Shown: one piece after another, positions 47,497 through 58,802 of the stretch
Position numbering within the stretch: the stretch's first letter is position 1
Layout of the letters: each line of letters opens with the position of its first letter
Assembly: GCA_021299355.1 (NCBI GenBank)
Contig: JAJTGG010000002.1
Location: 20,227-84,226 of the forward strand
Length of the DNA stretch: 64,000 nt
Reading direction: 5' to 3'
DNA from: Lysobacteraceae bacterium
GTDB lineage: Bacteria > Pseudomonadota > Gammaproteobacteria > Xanthomonadales > Xanthomonadaceae
The notes under the pieces: model-generated
Database searches by the model: none
What the model was told of the DNA's origin: nothing
The model's input: only the letters and a program-made list of their open reading frames with translations
Translations under genes and position numbers: made by a program

Positions 47497-48597
47497 ATGC
47501 GTTTTAGTCTCTCCCGTGAAGCGTTTCTGAAACCTCTGCAACAGGTCGTGAATGTGGTTGAACGTCGACAGACCTTGCCAGTACTCAGCAATCTGCTGGT
47601 GCAGGTGGAGAACGGGCAACTGAGCTTGAAAGGAACCGATCTGGAAGTCGAACTGGCGGCCCGATGCACCATCGATGACGGCCAGGATGGCGAGGTTACC
47701 GTTCCTGCACGCAAACTGTTCGACATCGTGCGCGCCCTGCCCGATGGCAGCAAAATCGTGCTCAGCCATTCCGGCGACAAAGCCACCATTCAGGCCGGAA
47801 AAAGCCGCTACACCTTGGCCACACTGCCCGCCCGGGATTTCCCGGAAAACGATCAGCTCGCCATCATCGAGCGCATCCGGGTGCCGGAAGCGGCATTGAA
47901 GGAACTGATCGAGCGTACCGCCTTTGCCATGGCGCAGCAGGATGTGCGTTATTACCTCAATGGTCTGCTGTTCGATTTGAAAGGCACGACATTGCGCTGT
48001 GTTTCCACCGACGGTCATCGTCTTGCCCTGTGTGAAACCGAACTGAGTGAAAGTGTCGAGAATCGCAAACAGATCATCATGCCGCGCAAAGGCGTGCTCG
48101 AGCTCCAGCGCCTGCTGGAAGACAGCAGCGACGACATCGAACTTGAGGTCGGCAACAACCATCTGCGCATCAGCCGCAGCGACGTCACCTTCAGCACCAA
48201 ACTGATTGAAGGCAAGTTTCCCGATTACGAGGCGGTCATTCCGATCGGTGCCGACAAGGAAATGCGCATCGACCGTGATTTGCTGCGCAACGCCCTGCAA
48301 CGAGCGGCGATTCTATCGAATGAAAAGTTCAAAGGCGTGAAGCTGGACATCAATCCCGGCGTACTCAATATCGTCGCGCATAATCCAGAGCAGGAAGAGG
48401 CTCAGGAAGAAATCAGCATTGATTCGGCCATTGAAGGCATCAGCATCGGGTTCAACGTCAACTACCTGCTGGAAGCGCTCTCCGCCCTGCGCGAAGACAC
48501 GGTACTGATCAAGCTCCGTGATGGCAATTCCTCCGCCCTGGTCCGCGAAGCCAGCCATGAGCGTAGCCGCCATGTGGTTATGCCTCTGCGTCTGTGA
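47497..48597 (+). CDS. dnaN: DNA polymerase III beta subunit (sliding clamp)
   Basis: 366 residues, standard for DnaN. Three clamp domains; N-terminus MRFSLSREAFLKPLQQV; C-terminal HVVMPLRL provides the hydrophobic cleft edge. The homodimeric ring tethers polymerase III and other partners to DNA. TGGAA precedes ATG 47497. Its TGA shares a base with the recF ATG (TGATG, 48595-48599), so the two are coupled. Confidence 0.99.
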   Translation: MRFSLSREAFLKPLQQVVNVVERRQTLPVLSNLLVQVENGQLSLKGTDLEVELAARCTIDDGQDGEVTVPARKLFDIVRALPDGSKIVLSHSGDKATIQAGKSRYTLATLPARDFPENDQLAIIERIRVPEAALKELIERTAFAMAQQDVRYYLNGLLFDLKGTTLRCVSTDGHRLALCETELSESVENRKQIIMPRKGVLELQRLLEDSSDDIELEVGNNHLRISRSDVTFSTKLIEGKFPDYEAVIPIGADKEMRIDRDLLRNALQRAAILSNEKFKGVKLDINPGVLNIVAHNPEQEEAQEEISIDSAIEGISIGFNVNYLLEALSALREDTVLIKLRDGNSSALVREASHERSRHVVMPLRL

Positions 48598-49682
48598 TGC
48601 ATCTGACTGAACTGCAGGCTGCCAACCTGCGTTGTTTCACCGAGTTCTCATTAACGCCCGTTTCGGGCGTTAATCTTTTACTGGGCGAAAACGGGGCGGG
48701 AAAAACCAGCATCATCGAAGCCATCCATATTCTGGGCTATGGCCGCAGCTTCCGTGGCCGCATCCGGGATGGCTTGATCAAACAAGGCGCAAGCGCCCTG
48801 CAGATCACTACCCGATGGCAGGACACACAGGGCGCCGCTCATCAGGCCGGGCTTTCGCACAGCGGCAATGATTGGCAGGCCCGACAGGATGGCGACGATG
48901 TCGACAACCTCAGCCAATTCTGCAGTCATTTCCCTGTGCTCAGTTTCGAGCCCGGGAGTCATGCCCTGATCTCAGGCCCCGCCGAAAACCGCCGTCGTTT
49001 TCTGGACTGGGCACTGTTTCACGTGGAACCGGGGTTCTATGCCCAATGGCGCCGCTACAATCGGGCCCTGAAGCAACGTAATGCTTTGCTGAAAACCCAG
49101 CCCAAGACCGAGACTCTGGCAGCCTGGGACCACGAGTTTGCCGAATCCGGCGAAGCCATCCATTTTTACCGGCAACACTATCTGGATCGCCTCAGCCCCG
49201 GGTTTCAGACCATAAGCCGGGAATTCCTTCCGGAGTGCGGCACGGCGACAATTAGCTATGTAGCCGGCTGGCGTCAATCGCAAATGAGCCTTCTGGACGC
49301 CCTGCGCTTGAACCGGGACCGGGACCTACAGACGGGGTTCTGTGGCGTCGGTCCGCACCGGGCGGACTGGCAGCCCGGCCTGGAAGGCCAGTTGCAGCAA
49401 GAGCATTTTTCACGCGGCCAGGCCAAACTGCTGGCCCTATCGGCACTCTTGGCGCAAGCCCAGCAGTTTCTGGCCGAGAAACACTTCTGGCCCATCCTGT
49501 GCTTTGATGATTTGGCCTCTGAGCTGGATTCCGACCACTTTAAACGGGTCCTGAGCTGGCTGTCCGGCACACAGACCCAAATTTGGATCAGCGGCACTGA
49601 AAGCCTGCCGATATACCCCCAAATTTTTCCGGCATTAAAGCTGTTTCACGTGGAACAAGGCCGCATTTCAAGCACACAATAA
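48597..49682 (+). CDS. recF: DNA replication and repair protein RecF
   Basis: 361 residues. Walker A GENGAGKTS (about 31-39), ABC-like signature region SRGQAKLLALSALLAQ and Walker B ILCFDDLASELD. It loads RecA at gaps together with RecO and RecR. It is coupled to dnaN by a one-base overlap. Two parS-like sites (49015-49030 and 49642-49657) and a terminator-like hairpin (48650-48674) are embedded in the coding sequence. Confidence 0.98.
   Translation: MHLTELQAANLRCFTEFSLTPVSGVNLLLGENGAGKTSIIEAIHILGYGRSFRGRIRDGLIKQGASALQITTRWQDTQGAAHQAGLSHSGNDWQARQDGDDVDNLSQFCSHFPVLSFEPGSHALISGPAENRRRFLDWALFHVEPGFYAQWRRYNRALKQRNALLKTQPKTETLAAWDHEFAESGEAIHFYRQHYLDRLSPGFQTISREFLPECGTATISYVAGWRQSQMSLLDALRLNRDRDLQTGFCGVGPHRADWQPGLEGQLQQEHFSRGQAKLLALSALLAQAQQFLAEKHFWPILCFDDLASELDSDHFKRVLSWLSGTQTQIWISGTESLPIYPQIFPALKLFHVEQGRISSTQ
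48650..48674 (+). other. Terminator-like inverted repeat inside recF
   Basis: ATTAACGCCCG, loop TTT, CGGGCGTTAAT, followed by CTTTTA: a perfect 11-base stem starting 53 bases into recF. It looks like a weak intrinsic terminator or attenuator within the coding region and could lower recF relative to dnaN. Confidence 0.55.
49015..49030. promoter_or_regulatory. parS-like centromere site 1 (in recF)
   Basis: TGTTTCACGTGGAACC matches the ParB-binding consensus TGTTNCACGTGNAACA at all but the last base. It lies about 1.6 kb from the probable oriC, where chromosomal parS sites cluster. Confidence 0.75.
49642..49657. promoter_or_regulatory. parS-like centromere site 2 (in recF)
   Basis: TGTTTCACGTGGAACA fits the consensus TGTTNCACGTGNAACA at every fixed position. 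It is 612 bases downstream of site 1 and inside the last codons of recF. Confidence 0.85.
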
Positions 49683-49724
49683 CTATAGGCGGCGGCCGAG
49701 GAATTGATGTATAATTGGAGTGTT

Positions 49725-52231
<2,507 letters not shown>

Positions 52232-52268
52232 ATATGAACTGCATCAGGGCGGCCGGGGCCGGCTACTT

Positions 52269-52294
52269 GAGTGAATCCGCGAGAGGATTTACTC
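52269..52294 (+). other. Hairpin between gyrB and TPR gene
   Basis: GAGTGAATCC, loop GCGAGA, GGATTTACTC: a ten-base stem with one G-U pair, followed by TATCCCTCC without a T-run. It may partly terminate gyrB mRNA or act in the leader of the TPR gene. Confidence 0.5.
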
Positions 52295-52328
52295 TATCCC
52301 TCCGGCTGAACGGTATTAGGAAAAATCC

Positions 52329-53693
52329 ATGAACAAGCAAAAATTCTGGGTGGCTGCATCTGTCTCCCTCTTCCTGCTGACATCGCATGCGGCACACGCC
52401 CAATCGGGCGGCACCCGTGACCGCCTGAAGGCCGAGAAATGCTATGACACCAAAGGCAATCCGGTCAGCTGCGATGATCAGGCCAAAACCGATGCGGTTG
52501 CGCCGGTCGCAAAATACCCCAATGCCACTCGCCTTGAGCCGGTAATGCCGAAGACAAAAATCAAGAAAGAGTGGGAAGCCATGGTGAAAGCCTCCAACGC
52601 CAAGGATCCGGCCGTACTGAAGGCCGCCGCCGATGCGGTTCTGGCCGCTCCTGAAGCGTCCAATGAAGAAAAATCGGAGGCCTATTTCCAGAAGTACATC
52701 GCCCAAGTCACCGGCGATGCGACTAATTACGCCGCCATGTCGCAACTGGCCGAAGCCGCAGTCAAGCAGGGCGGCCTGAGCAACAACAAACATTATGATC
52801 TGATGCGCAACCTCGGCCTGTTGAAAATCAACGATAAGAAATACGCTGAAGCGCTGGAGTATCTCAACCGCTTCACCACGGAAACCGGAATTTCCGATGA
52901 TCTGCAGGTGCTCAAGAACAAAGGCAACGCCAATTACCGTCTGGCTAAATATCCAGAGGCGATTGCCACCCTGAAGACCGCCTACACCCTCGACAAGGGC
53001 GCCGATCCGAACATCGCCATCATGCTGATGGATTCCTACAACAAGACCGGCCAGAAGGCTGAAGCCAACCGCATCGCCGAGGAGGTTGCTAAGACCGCCA
53101 GTGCCGGTGCGGCGGCAGGCGACAGCAGCGCCCAGGTGAAACAGCTGCTGGTGCTGGCGAACGCCAAGCAATACGACAAAGCCGCTAAGATATTCGATGA
53201 TCTGTATGCCAAAGGCCAGATTGCCAGCTTGGCCGAATACGAAGCCGGATATGTGTCCTATTCCTATGTCACCGGCAAGGAAGCACAGGCCATCAAGATC
53301 ATCAACGAGGGCATGGGCAAGGGCGTGATCAAGCCTGATGCCACCGTCTACAACATTCTGGCCCAGTCCTATTACTACACCGACCAGCCGAAATCGGCCA
53401 TTGAGGCCTGGGGTAAGGCCGCCGAGCTGTCGGCCAAGGGCGAATATGACGTGCTTCAGGCCCGGGTCTATGCCGAAGAGGGCGAATATACCAAAGCCAA
53501 GACCGCCGCTCAGCGCGGGTTAAGTAAAGGTGTTGAGAATAGGGGTGACGCCTACCTGATCATCGCCGAGGCCGAATCCGAATTCGGGCTCGACAACCGG
53601 GCAGCGATGATCGCAGCTTTGAAAGAGGCGGCCAAGGACCCTGAAACCCAAACCGAGGCCAACAAGCGACTGAAACAGGCCGGTGCCAAGTAA
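52329..53693 (+). CDS. Exported TPR-repeat protein
   Basis: 454 residues. Signal peptide cleaved after AHA (about residue 24). Then a short Cys-containing segment (KCYDTKGNPVSC) and several TPR-type helical repeats, such as NLGLLKINDKKYAEALEYL and NKGNANYRLAKYPEAIATL. It is a periplasmic helical scaffold. It sits between gyrB and tonB, a place where Lysobacterales often carry such a protein, and may assist TonB-dependent transport (inference). No enzymatic motif is seen. Confidence 0.9.
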   Translation: MNKQKFWVAASVSLFLLTSHAAHAQSGGTRDRLKAEKCYDTKGNPVSCDDQAKTDAVAPVAKYPNATRLEPVMPKTKIKKEWEAMVKASNAKDPAVLKAAADAVLAAPEASNEEKSEAYFQKYIAQVTGDATNYAAMSQLAEAAVKQGGLSNNKHYDLMRNLGLLKINDKKYAEALEYLNRFTTETGISDDLQVLKNKGNANYRLAKYPEAIATLKTAYTLDKGADPNIAIMLMDSYNKTGQKAEANRIAEEVAKTASAGAAAGDSSAQVKQLLVLANAKQYDKAAKIFDDLYAKGQIASLAEYEAGYVSYSYVTGKEAQAIKIINEGMGKGVIKPDATVYNILAQSYYYTDQPKSAIEAWGKAAELSAKGEYDVLQARVYAEEGEYTKAKTAAQRGLSKGVENRGDAYLIIAEAESEFGLDNRAAMIAALKEAAKDPETQTEANKRLKQAGAK

Positions 53694-53697
53694 GCGC

Positions 53698-53751
53698 TTG
53701 GCAGTGCTTGGGAAACTGTTGTAAACTTCTAGGTTCCCGCATGTTTGCGGG
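53698..53751 (+). promoter_or_regulatory. Possible tonB promoter and leader hairpin
   Basis: TTGGCA (53698-53703), 18 bases, TAAACT (53722-53727) is a plausible promoter. It is followed by the hairpin CCCGCA-TGTT-TGCGGG (53736-53751) in the leader or as a terminator of the upstream gene. No clear Fur box is visible. Confidence 0.35.
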
Positions 53752-53802
53752 TCACGGCGCAGACGCGTCATTGAACATCCATTTAAGCAGAGCCGCCGCC
53801 AC

Positions 53803-54456
<654 letters not shown>

Positions 54457-54509
54457 TTTGACCGCAGTACCGTTTTTTCTTCATTAACCAACTTATAAAG
54501 GTATTCCTT

Positions 54510-55262
54510 ATGTTGCAGGACCTCATTTTAACCGCTACTGCCGCCGCTCCCGCTGCGGGCGGATCGTCCAACAACGCTGAAGCCCTGCAGCAAATGGGTT
54601 TCAGCCACATGATTCAGAACATGGATCTGGTCGGCTGGGTGGTGCTCATTACCCTGATCATCATGTCGATCGGTTCATGGTGGTACACCGTGATGAATTC
54701 GATCAACAATGGCCGCATTGCCGCCAATGCCGACCGAATCATCGAGACCTTCTGGTCCATCAAGAGCCCGCGTGAAGCGCGCCAGTTCCTGGAAGAACAG
54801 AAATCCAATGAGCCGTTCTCGAAGATCGCTCTGGATTCCATCGAAGCGGCCTCCCACCAGGAAGGCAACGCCCTGGCCCAGAGCCTGAGCAAATCCGAGT
54901 TCGTCGACCGCGCCCTGCGCCAAGCCGTGACTCGTGAAAGCGCAAACATGGAAAACGGTCTGACCTGGCTCGCCACCGTCGGTGCCACCGCGCCATTCGT
55001 CGGTCTGCTCGGTACTGTGTGGGGCATTTATCACGCGCTGATCCGCATCGGCGCCACTGGTCAAGCCTCGATCGATGCTGTTGCCGGCCCGGTCGGCGAA
55101 GCCCTGATCATGACCGCCTTCGGTCTGTTCGTCGCGATTCCTGCCGTGGTGGCCTTCAACGCCTTCAATCGCAGCAACCGCAACATCTACTCGAAGTTCG
55201 ACACGTTTGCGCACGATCTGCACGATTTCTTCGCGACCGGTTCGCGCGTCGGCAGCAAGTAA
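54510..55262 (+). CDS. exbB: ExbB biopolymer transport protein (MotA/TolQ/ExbB family)
   Basis: 250 residues with three TM helices (about 38-60, 150-175, 190-215). Conserved ENGLTWLATVGATAPFVGLLGTVWG and the helix-3 region TAFGLFVAIPAVVAFN. A short Ala/Gly-rich N-terminus precedes TM1. It forms the pentameric proton channel with ExbD to power TonB. AAGG lies upstream of ATG 54510. Confidence 0.96.
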   Translation: MLQDLILTATAAAPAAGGSSNNAEALQQMGFSHMIQNMDLVGWVVLITLIIMSIGSWWYTVMNSINNGRIAANADRIIETFWSIKSPREARQFLEEQKSNEPFSKIALDSIEAASHQEGNALAQSLSKSEFVDRALRQAVTRESANMENGLTWLATVGATAPFVGLLGTVWGIYHALIRIGATGQASIDAVAGPVGEALIMTAFGLFVAIPAVVAFNAFNRSNRNIYSKFDTFAHDLHDFFATGSRVGSK

Positions 55263-55289
55263 TCCCCTTTCCGTTCGAGGATTCCAGTC

Positions 55290-55727
55290 ATGGCTTTCAG
55301 TTCAAACTCCAGCGGTGGCCCGATGGCCGAAATCAACGTGACCCCCTTGGTCGACGTGATGCTGGTGCTGCTCATCATCTTCATGATTACCGCGCCGCTG
55401 ATGGCGCACAAAGTGAAGGTCGAGCTGCCAACAGCGTCCCTGGATAAAAAACCTGAAATCCTGGTACCGCCGGTCACCGTCGCCGTCAGCAGCAATGGCG
55501 ACGTGTTCTGGAACGATCAGCCAATGGGCAGTGTTTCCGATCCGCAAGGCCTGAAAAACCGGCTGGAGGTCAATCTGGCCACCAATCTGGCCAGGGAGCC
55601 GCAGCCGCAGGTCGATATTCGTGCAGACGAGGATACCAAGTACGAAAAGATCAAGACGGTCGTAACCATCATCAGGGAGTCCGGCATGCGCAAAGTCGGT
55701 TTCGTGTCGATGCCCGAGCGCAACTAA
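55290..55727 (+). CDS. exbD: ExbD biopolymer transport protein 1
   Basis: 145 residues. Cytoplasmic start, one TM helix (about 18-40) preceded by INVTPLVDVMLVLLIIFMI with the essential protonatable Asp of the ExbD/TolR family, then a periplasmic domain. GAGGA upstream of ATG 55290. First of two tandem exbD copies. It is probably longer-lived as the core TonB partner, but which copy is essential cannot be told from sequence. Confidence 0.95.
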   Translation: MAFSSNSSGGPMAEINVTPLVDVMLVLLIIFMITAPLMAHKVKVELPTASLDKKPEILVPPVTVAVSSNGDVFWNDQPMGSVSDPQGLKNRLEVNLATNLAREPQPQVDIRADEDTKYEKIKTVVTIIRESGMRKVGFVSMPERN

Positions 55728-55739
55728 GGAAGCAAGACT

Positions 55740-56144
55740 ATGGCATTCAGTTCCAACACATCCGGCGGCGCAATGTCCGACATGAACGTGACCCCCTTGG
55801 TCGACGTCATGCTGGTGTTGCTGATCATCTTCATGGTGACTGCCCCGCCGCTGTCGTATCAGATCCAGGTCGATCTGCCGCAGAAATCCACGGTTGATCC
55901 GCCGAAGGAAAAAGAGCCGCCGGAACCGATTGACATCCATGTCCAGGCGGGCGGCACCGTAGCTTGGAATGGCAGTCCGGTACCGATGGCGACTCTGCAG
56001 GCGCAGTTCAATGTGGAGGGTGCTCGTGACGTACAGCCGACCATCAACATCACCATCGACCCAGAAGCGGAATATGAAACCCTGGCGAAGGTGCTGGCAC
56101 GGACCAAGAATGCAGATCTTAAAAAGATCAGCTTCCAGGAATGA
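55740..56144 (+). CDS. exbD: ExbD biopolymer transport protein 2
   Basis: 134 residues, paralogous to the preceding gene. The N-terminal ~35 residues, including NVTPLVDVMLVLLIIFM, are nearly identical to ExbD1, also at the DNA level, whereas the periplasmic domains differ clearly. In Xanthomonas a second ExbD is needed for some but not all TonB-dependent functions, so specialisation is likely here. AAGGA precedes ATG 55740. The cluster ends at the terminator 56150-56173. Confidence 0.94.
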   Translation: MAFSSNTSGGAMSDMNVTPLVDVMLVLLIIFMVTAPPLSYQIQVDLPQKSTVDPPKEKEPPEPIDIHVQAGGTVAWNGSPVPMATLQAQFNVEGARDVQPTINITIDPEAEYETLAKVLARTKNADLKKISFQE

Positions 56145-56149
56145 GAAAG

Positions 56150-56173
56150 CGCCCCGCAAGGGGCGTTTTTTTT
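56150..56173 (+). terminator. Rho-independent terminator of the tonB-exb cluster
   Basis: CGCCCC-GCAA-GGGGCG followed by eight T, directly after the exbD2 stop and five bases before the next ATG. Confidence 0.92.
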
Positions 56174-56177
56174 CCAT

Positions 56178-57497
56178 ATGAAAATATCCATTCATGTCGG
56201 CTTGATTCTCATGTCGGCCGTGCTGGCAGGCTGTGTGGCCGTCAGCAAAAAACCGGACCTGGAGGCGCTGTATAGCACGGCCTACATGGATGAAACCGAT
56301 GCGCCGCTGATCGTCATCCCCGGCATCATGGGCAGTACCCTCATCGATGCCGCCGGAAAGGAAATCTGGCCGGTATCGGTCAATCATCTGGCCTTCACCC
56401 GTTACGATGATCTGATTCCCCGGGCAGATGACGGCATACGGGCCGGGCGCCTGTTCGATGAAATGGCGGGCATTGATTTCTACGGCAAGCTGGTCAGCGT
56501 ACTGGAAGGCGCCGGCAAATACCGTCGGGCGGCTCTCGGGCAGGCCGTCACCGATAAAAGCCAGCGCCGGATCTATGTATTCGCCTATGACTGGCGCAAG
56601 AGTAATTTCGAAGCGGTCGCCGGATTGCATGCCCTGATCGAGCAGATCCGCCGCGATTACCGTGATCCGGGTCTGAAGGTCGATATCATCGCCCACAGCA
56701 ACGGCGGCTTGATCGCCCGCTATTATCTGCAGTACGGCCCGCAAAGCGCGGAATCCCGCCCGGCCCCCAAGCCCTGGGCCGAAGGAGGCCAGCGCATCCG
56801 TCGTCTGGTGATGCTGGGAACCCCAAATCTCGGATCTATCATCAGCGTCAAGCGCCTGTATCAGGGCTACGACATGGGTCTTCGCACGGTGCCCTCCGAA
56901 ATTATGGCGCATTTCGCCACGCCGTTCGAAACCCTGCCCTTGCCCGGCACCGTTGCCCTGCTCGATGCCAATGGCACACCGGTATCGCTCGATCTTCATG
57001 ACGCGCGGCTCTGGCAGAATAACCGCTGGTCGGTCTTCTCGGAGGAAGCCCGGGCACACATGCACCCACAGGCGCTCGCAGCCGCCCAGACGGTCTTCCG
57101 AAAAAATCTGGAACAGGCCCGCGACTTCCAGGCGGCGCTTGCGGTACCCATGGACGACACACCGACAGAAGTGGCGCTGTTCGGTGGAGACTGCAGTCAG
57201 ACAGAATCACGGGCATTACTTGAAGGCGCCCCCGGCAGCTACCGTCTCGCCTTCAGCCAAGATCAAATCAAGAACCGCCGGCAGAACGTCAATTACCACG
57301 GACTGCTGTCGGCTCCGGGAGATGGTCTGGTTACCCGTGAATCGGCCTCGGCGCACAAGGCCTTCGAATATCTTTCGGCGCCCTCGCGTCAGGAGCTGTT
57401 TCCGGTGGCCCAGACCACCTTCTTCTGCGAACGCCACAGCCTGCTGACCGGCAATCCGTTCTTCCAGAACAATCTGCTGTATTTCATTTTCCATTGA
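56178..57497 (+). CDS. LCAT/PDAT-like alpha/beta-hydrolase lipoprotein
   Basis: 439 residues. Lipoprotein signal with Cys19 (AVLAGC). Alpha/beta-hydrolase of the lecithin:cholesterol acyltransferase type: VIPGIMGSTL near the start, FAYDWRKSN, nucleophile elbow HSNGG (Ser174), LGTPNLGS, catalytic Asp in GDGLVTRES and a His in CERHS. It is probably a membrane-anchored phospholipase or acyltransferase acting on lipids in the envelope. ATG 56178 lies only four bases after the terminator T-run, so it must rely on its own promoter or read-through; no clear Shine-Dalgarno is visible. Confidence 0.9.
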   Translation: MKISIHVGLILMSAVLAGCVAVSKKPDLEALYSTAYMDETDAPLIVIPGIMGSTLIDAAGKEIWPVSVNHLAFTRYDDLIPRADDGIRAGRLFDEMAGIDFYGKLVSVLEGAGKYRRAALGQAVTDKSQRRIYVFAYDWRKSNFEAVAGLHALIEQIRRDYRDPGLKVDIIAHSNGGLIARYYLQYGPQSAESRPAPKPWAEGGQRIRRLVMLGTPNLGSIISVKRLYQGYDMGLRTVPSEIMAHFATPFETLPLPGTVALLDANGTPVSLDLHDARLWQNNRWSVFSEEARAHMHPQALAAAQTVFRKNLEQARDFQAALAVPMDDTPTEVALFGGDCSQTESRALLEGAPGSYRLAFSQDQIKNRRQNVNYHGLLSAPGDGLVTRESASAHKAFEYLSAPSRQELFPVAQTTFFCERHSLLTGNPFFQNNLLYFIFH

Positions 57498-57515
57498 AAT
57501 CGATGTAATAAGCGC

Positions 57516-57544
57516 TTTATTCAGCACCCAAGCCCCGATATAAT
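57516..57544 (+). promoter_or_regulatory. Promoter of cytochrome c5 gene
   Basis: A perfect TATAAT -10 (57539-57544) with a weak TTTATT -35 at 17 bases spacing, about 45 bases upstream of the cytochrome gene start. Confidence 0.55.
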
Positions 57545-57587
57545 AGGCCTTTCCCCAGATTCGGGCTGCGGCCCAGACAGGTGTTTT

Positions 57588-58091
57588 GTGCGCAATCACG
57601 ATCTTGTGTTCATGAAAAATTTTGCCCAAGTCATCGCCGCCCTGGTGTTGATTACCGTTGTCCTGATCTTCGCCGGCATCTATTTCAATGGAAAACGCCC
57701 CGCAGAAATCACGCCGGCGCAACAGGCCGCAACCCAGGCGCGCATTGCGCCGGTCGGTGCCGTGTATGCCGGCCAGACCGGTGCCGCGGCACAGGCGGCC
57801 GCCGTTGCCGCCGCCGCCGAGGCCGCCAAAGGCCAAGTCGCCTACGGTGGAACCCTTGATGGCGGCGAAATCTATGGCCAACTGTGCGCCGGTTGCCATA
57901 CCTCCGGCGCCGCCGGTGCACCGAAGCTGTTGAAAGCCGAGTGGGGCGCGCGTCTGGCCCAGGGCAACGATCTGCTCCATAAACACGCCATTGAAGGTAT
58001 CCGTGCCATGCCGGCACGGGGCGGCAATCCGTCGCTGACCGACGAGCAGGTCATCGCTTCCGTGGACTGGATGATCGGCAATCTGAAGTGA
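57588..58091 (+). CDS. Membrane-anchored cytochrome c5 family protein
   Basis: 167 residues from GTG 57588; an ATG at 57612 is possible, but the HDLVFMKNF N-terminus resembles related cytochromes. One TM anchor (about 12-32), an Ala-rich linker, then a c-type haem domain with CAGCH (Cys100, Cys103, His104) and the distal Met probably in IRAMPARGG. It shuttles electrons in the periplasm to a terminal oxidase or reductase. Ends at the terminator 58111-58134. Confidence 0.93.
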   Translation: MRNHDLVFMKNFAQVIAALVLITVVLIFAGIYFNGKRPAEITPAQQAATQARIAPVGAVYAGQTGAAAQAAAVAAAAEAAKGQVAYGGTLDGGEIYGQLCAGCHTSGAAGAPKLLKAEWGARLAQGNDLLHKHAIEGIRAMPARGGNPSLTDEQVIASVDWMIGNLK

Positions 58092-58110
58092 TTGACCCGC
58101 TGAAGCAGCA

Positions 58111-58134
58111 ACGCCGCCTCCGGGCGGCGTTTTT
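58111..58134 (+). terminator. Rho-independent terminator after cytochrome c5 gene
   Basis: ACGCCGCC, loop TCCG, GGCGGCGT, followed by a run of five T. It ends the cytochrome transcript before the hydrolase gene. Confidence 0.9.
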
Positions 58135-58154
58135 GTATGCCTTATACTGGAACG

Positions 58155-58802
58155 ATGATGGCCTTTCCCGTCGCCAATGCTGAGATTTCGCTACCCGGTC
58201 CGGCGGGCGCACTACAGGCCTATGCCGAATTCCCATCGACGCACGATGCCGCAACACCGATAGCGGTCATCTGTCATCCGCATCCGCCAGACGGCGGCAG
58301 CATGCACAACAAGGTAGTCAGCACGATCGCGAAAGCATTTAACGACTGCGGTTACATCGCGTTGCGTTTCAACTTCCGCGGAGTCGGCTCATCCGAGGGC
58401 AGTTACGATCAAGGCCGTGGCGAATTGGCCGACTGCAGAGCCGTGATCGACTGGACGATCGCCCGGCGCCCGCAGTCCACCCTGGCCTTGGCCGGGTTCT
58501 CATTCGGTGCCTGGGTGGCATTGAAGGCCGCCGAGTCTTATTCGCCCGCGGTGATGGTTTCAATTGCGCCGCCGGTCGGGTTCCGCGATTTCGGCGATGT
58601 TCAAGCGCCACGCTGTCCGTGGTTGGCCATTCAGGGCGAAGCCGATGAAATCGTGCCCTCGGCCGGCGTACTGGCCTGGCTGCAGGCACAGCATCCCACG
58701 CCGGAGATTGTCTCGATGCCCGGAACCAGCCACTTTTTCCACGGCCAACTGGTACCGTTGCGGGAACACATCAAACACTTCCTGCAGGCGATTCCGTCAT
58801 GA
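58155..58802 (+). CDS. Alpha/beta-hydrolase (COG2945-like)
   Basis: 215 residues from ATG 58155, chosen because TGGAAC precedes it; an ATG at 58137 lies in the terminator T-run. Motifs: ICHPHP near residue 40, FNFRGVGSSEG, nucleophile elbow GFSFGAW and the C-terminal His in GTSHFFHG. It is a cytoplasmic hydrolase of unknown substrate. Its stop overlaps the zapE start by four bases (ATGA), so the two are coupled. Confidence 0.9.
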   Translation: MMAFPVANAEISLPGPAGALQAYAEFPSTHDAATPIAVICHPHPPDGGSMHNKVVSTIAKAFNDCGYIALRFNFRGVGSSEGSYDQGRGELADCRAVIDWTIARRPQSTLALAGFSFGAWVALKAAESYSPAVMVSIAPPVGFRDFGDVQAPRCPWLAIQGEADEIVPSAGVLAWLQAQHPTPEIVSMPGTSHFFHGQLVPLREHIKHFLQAIPS

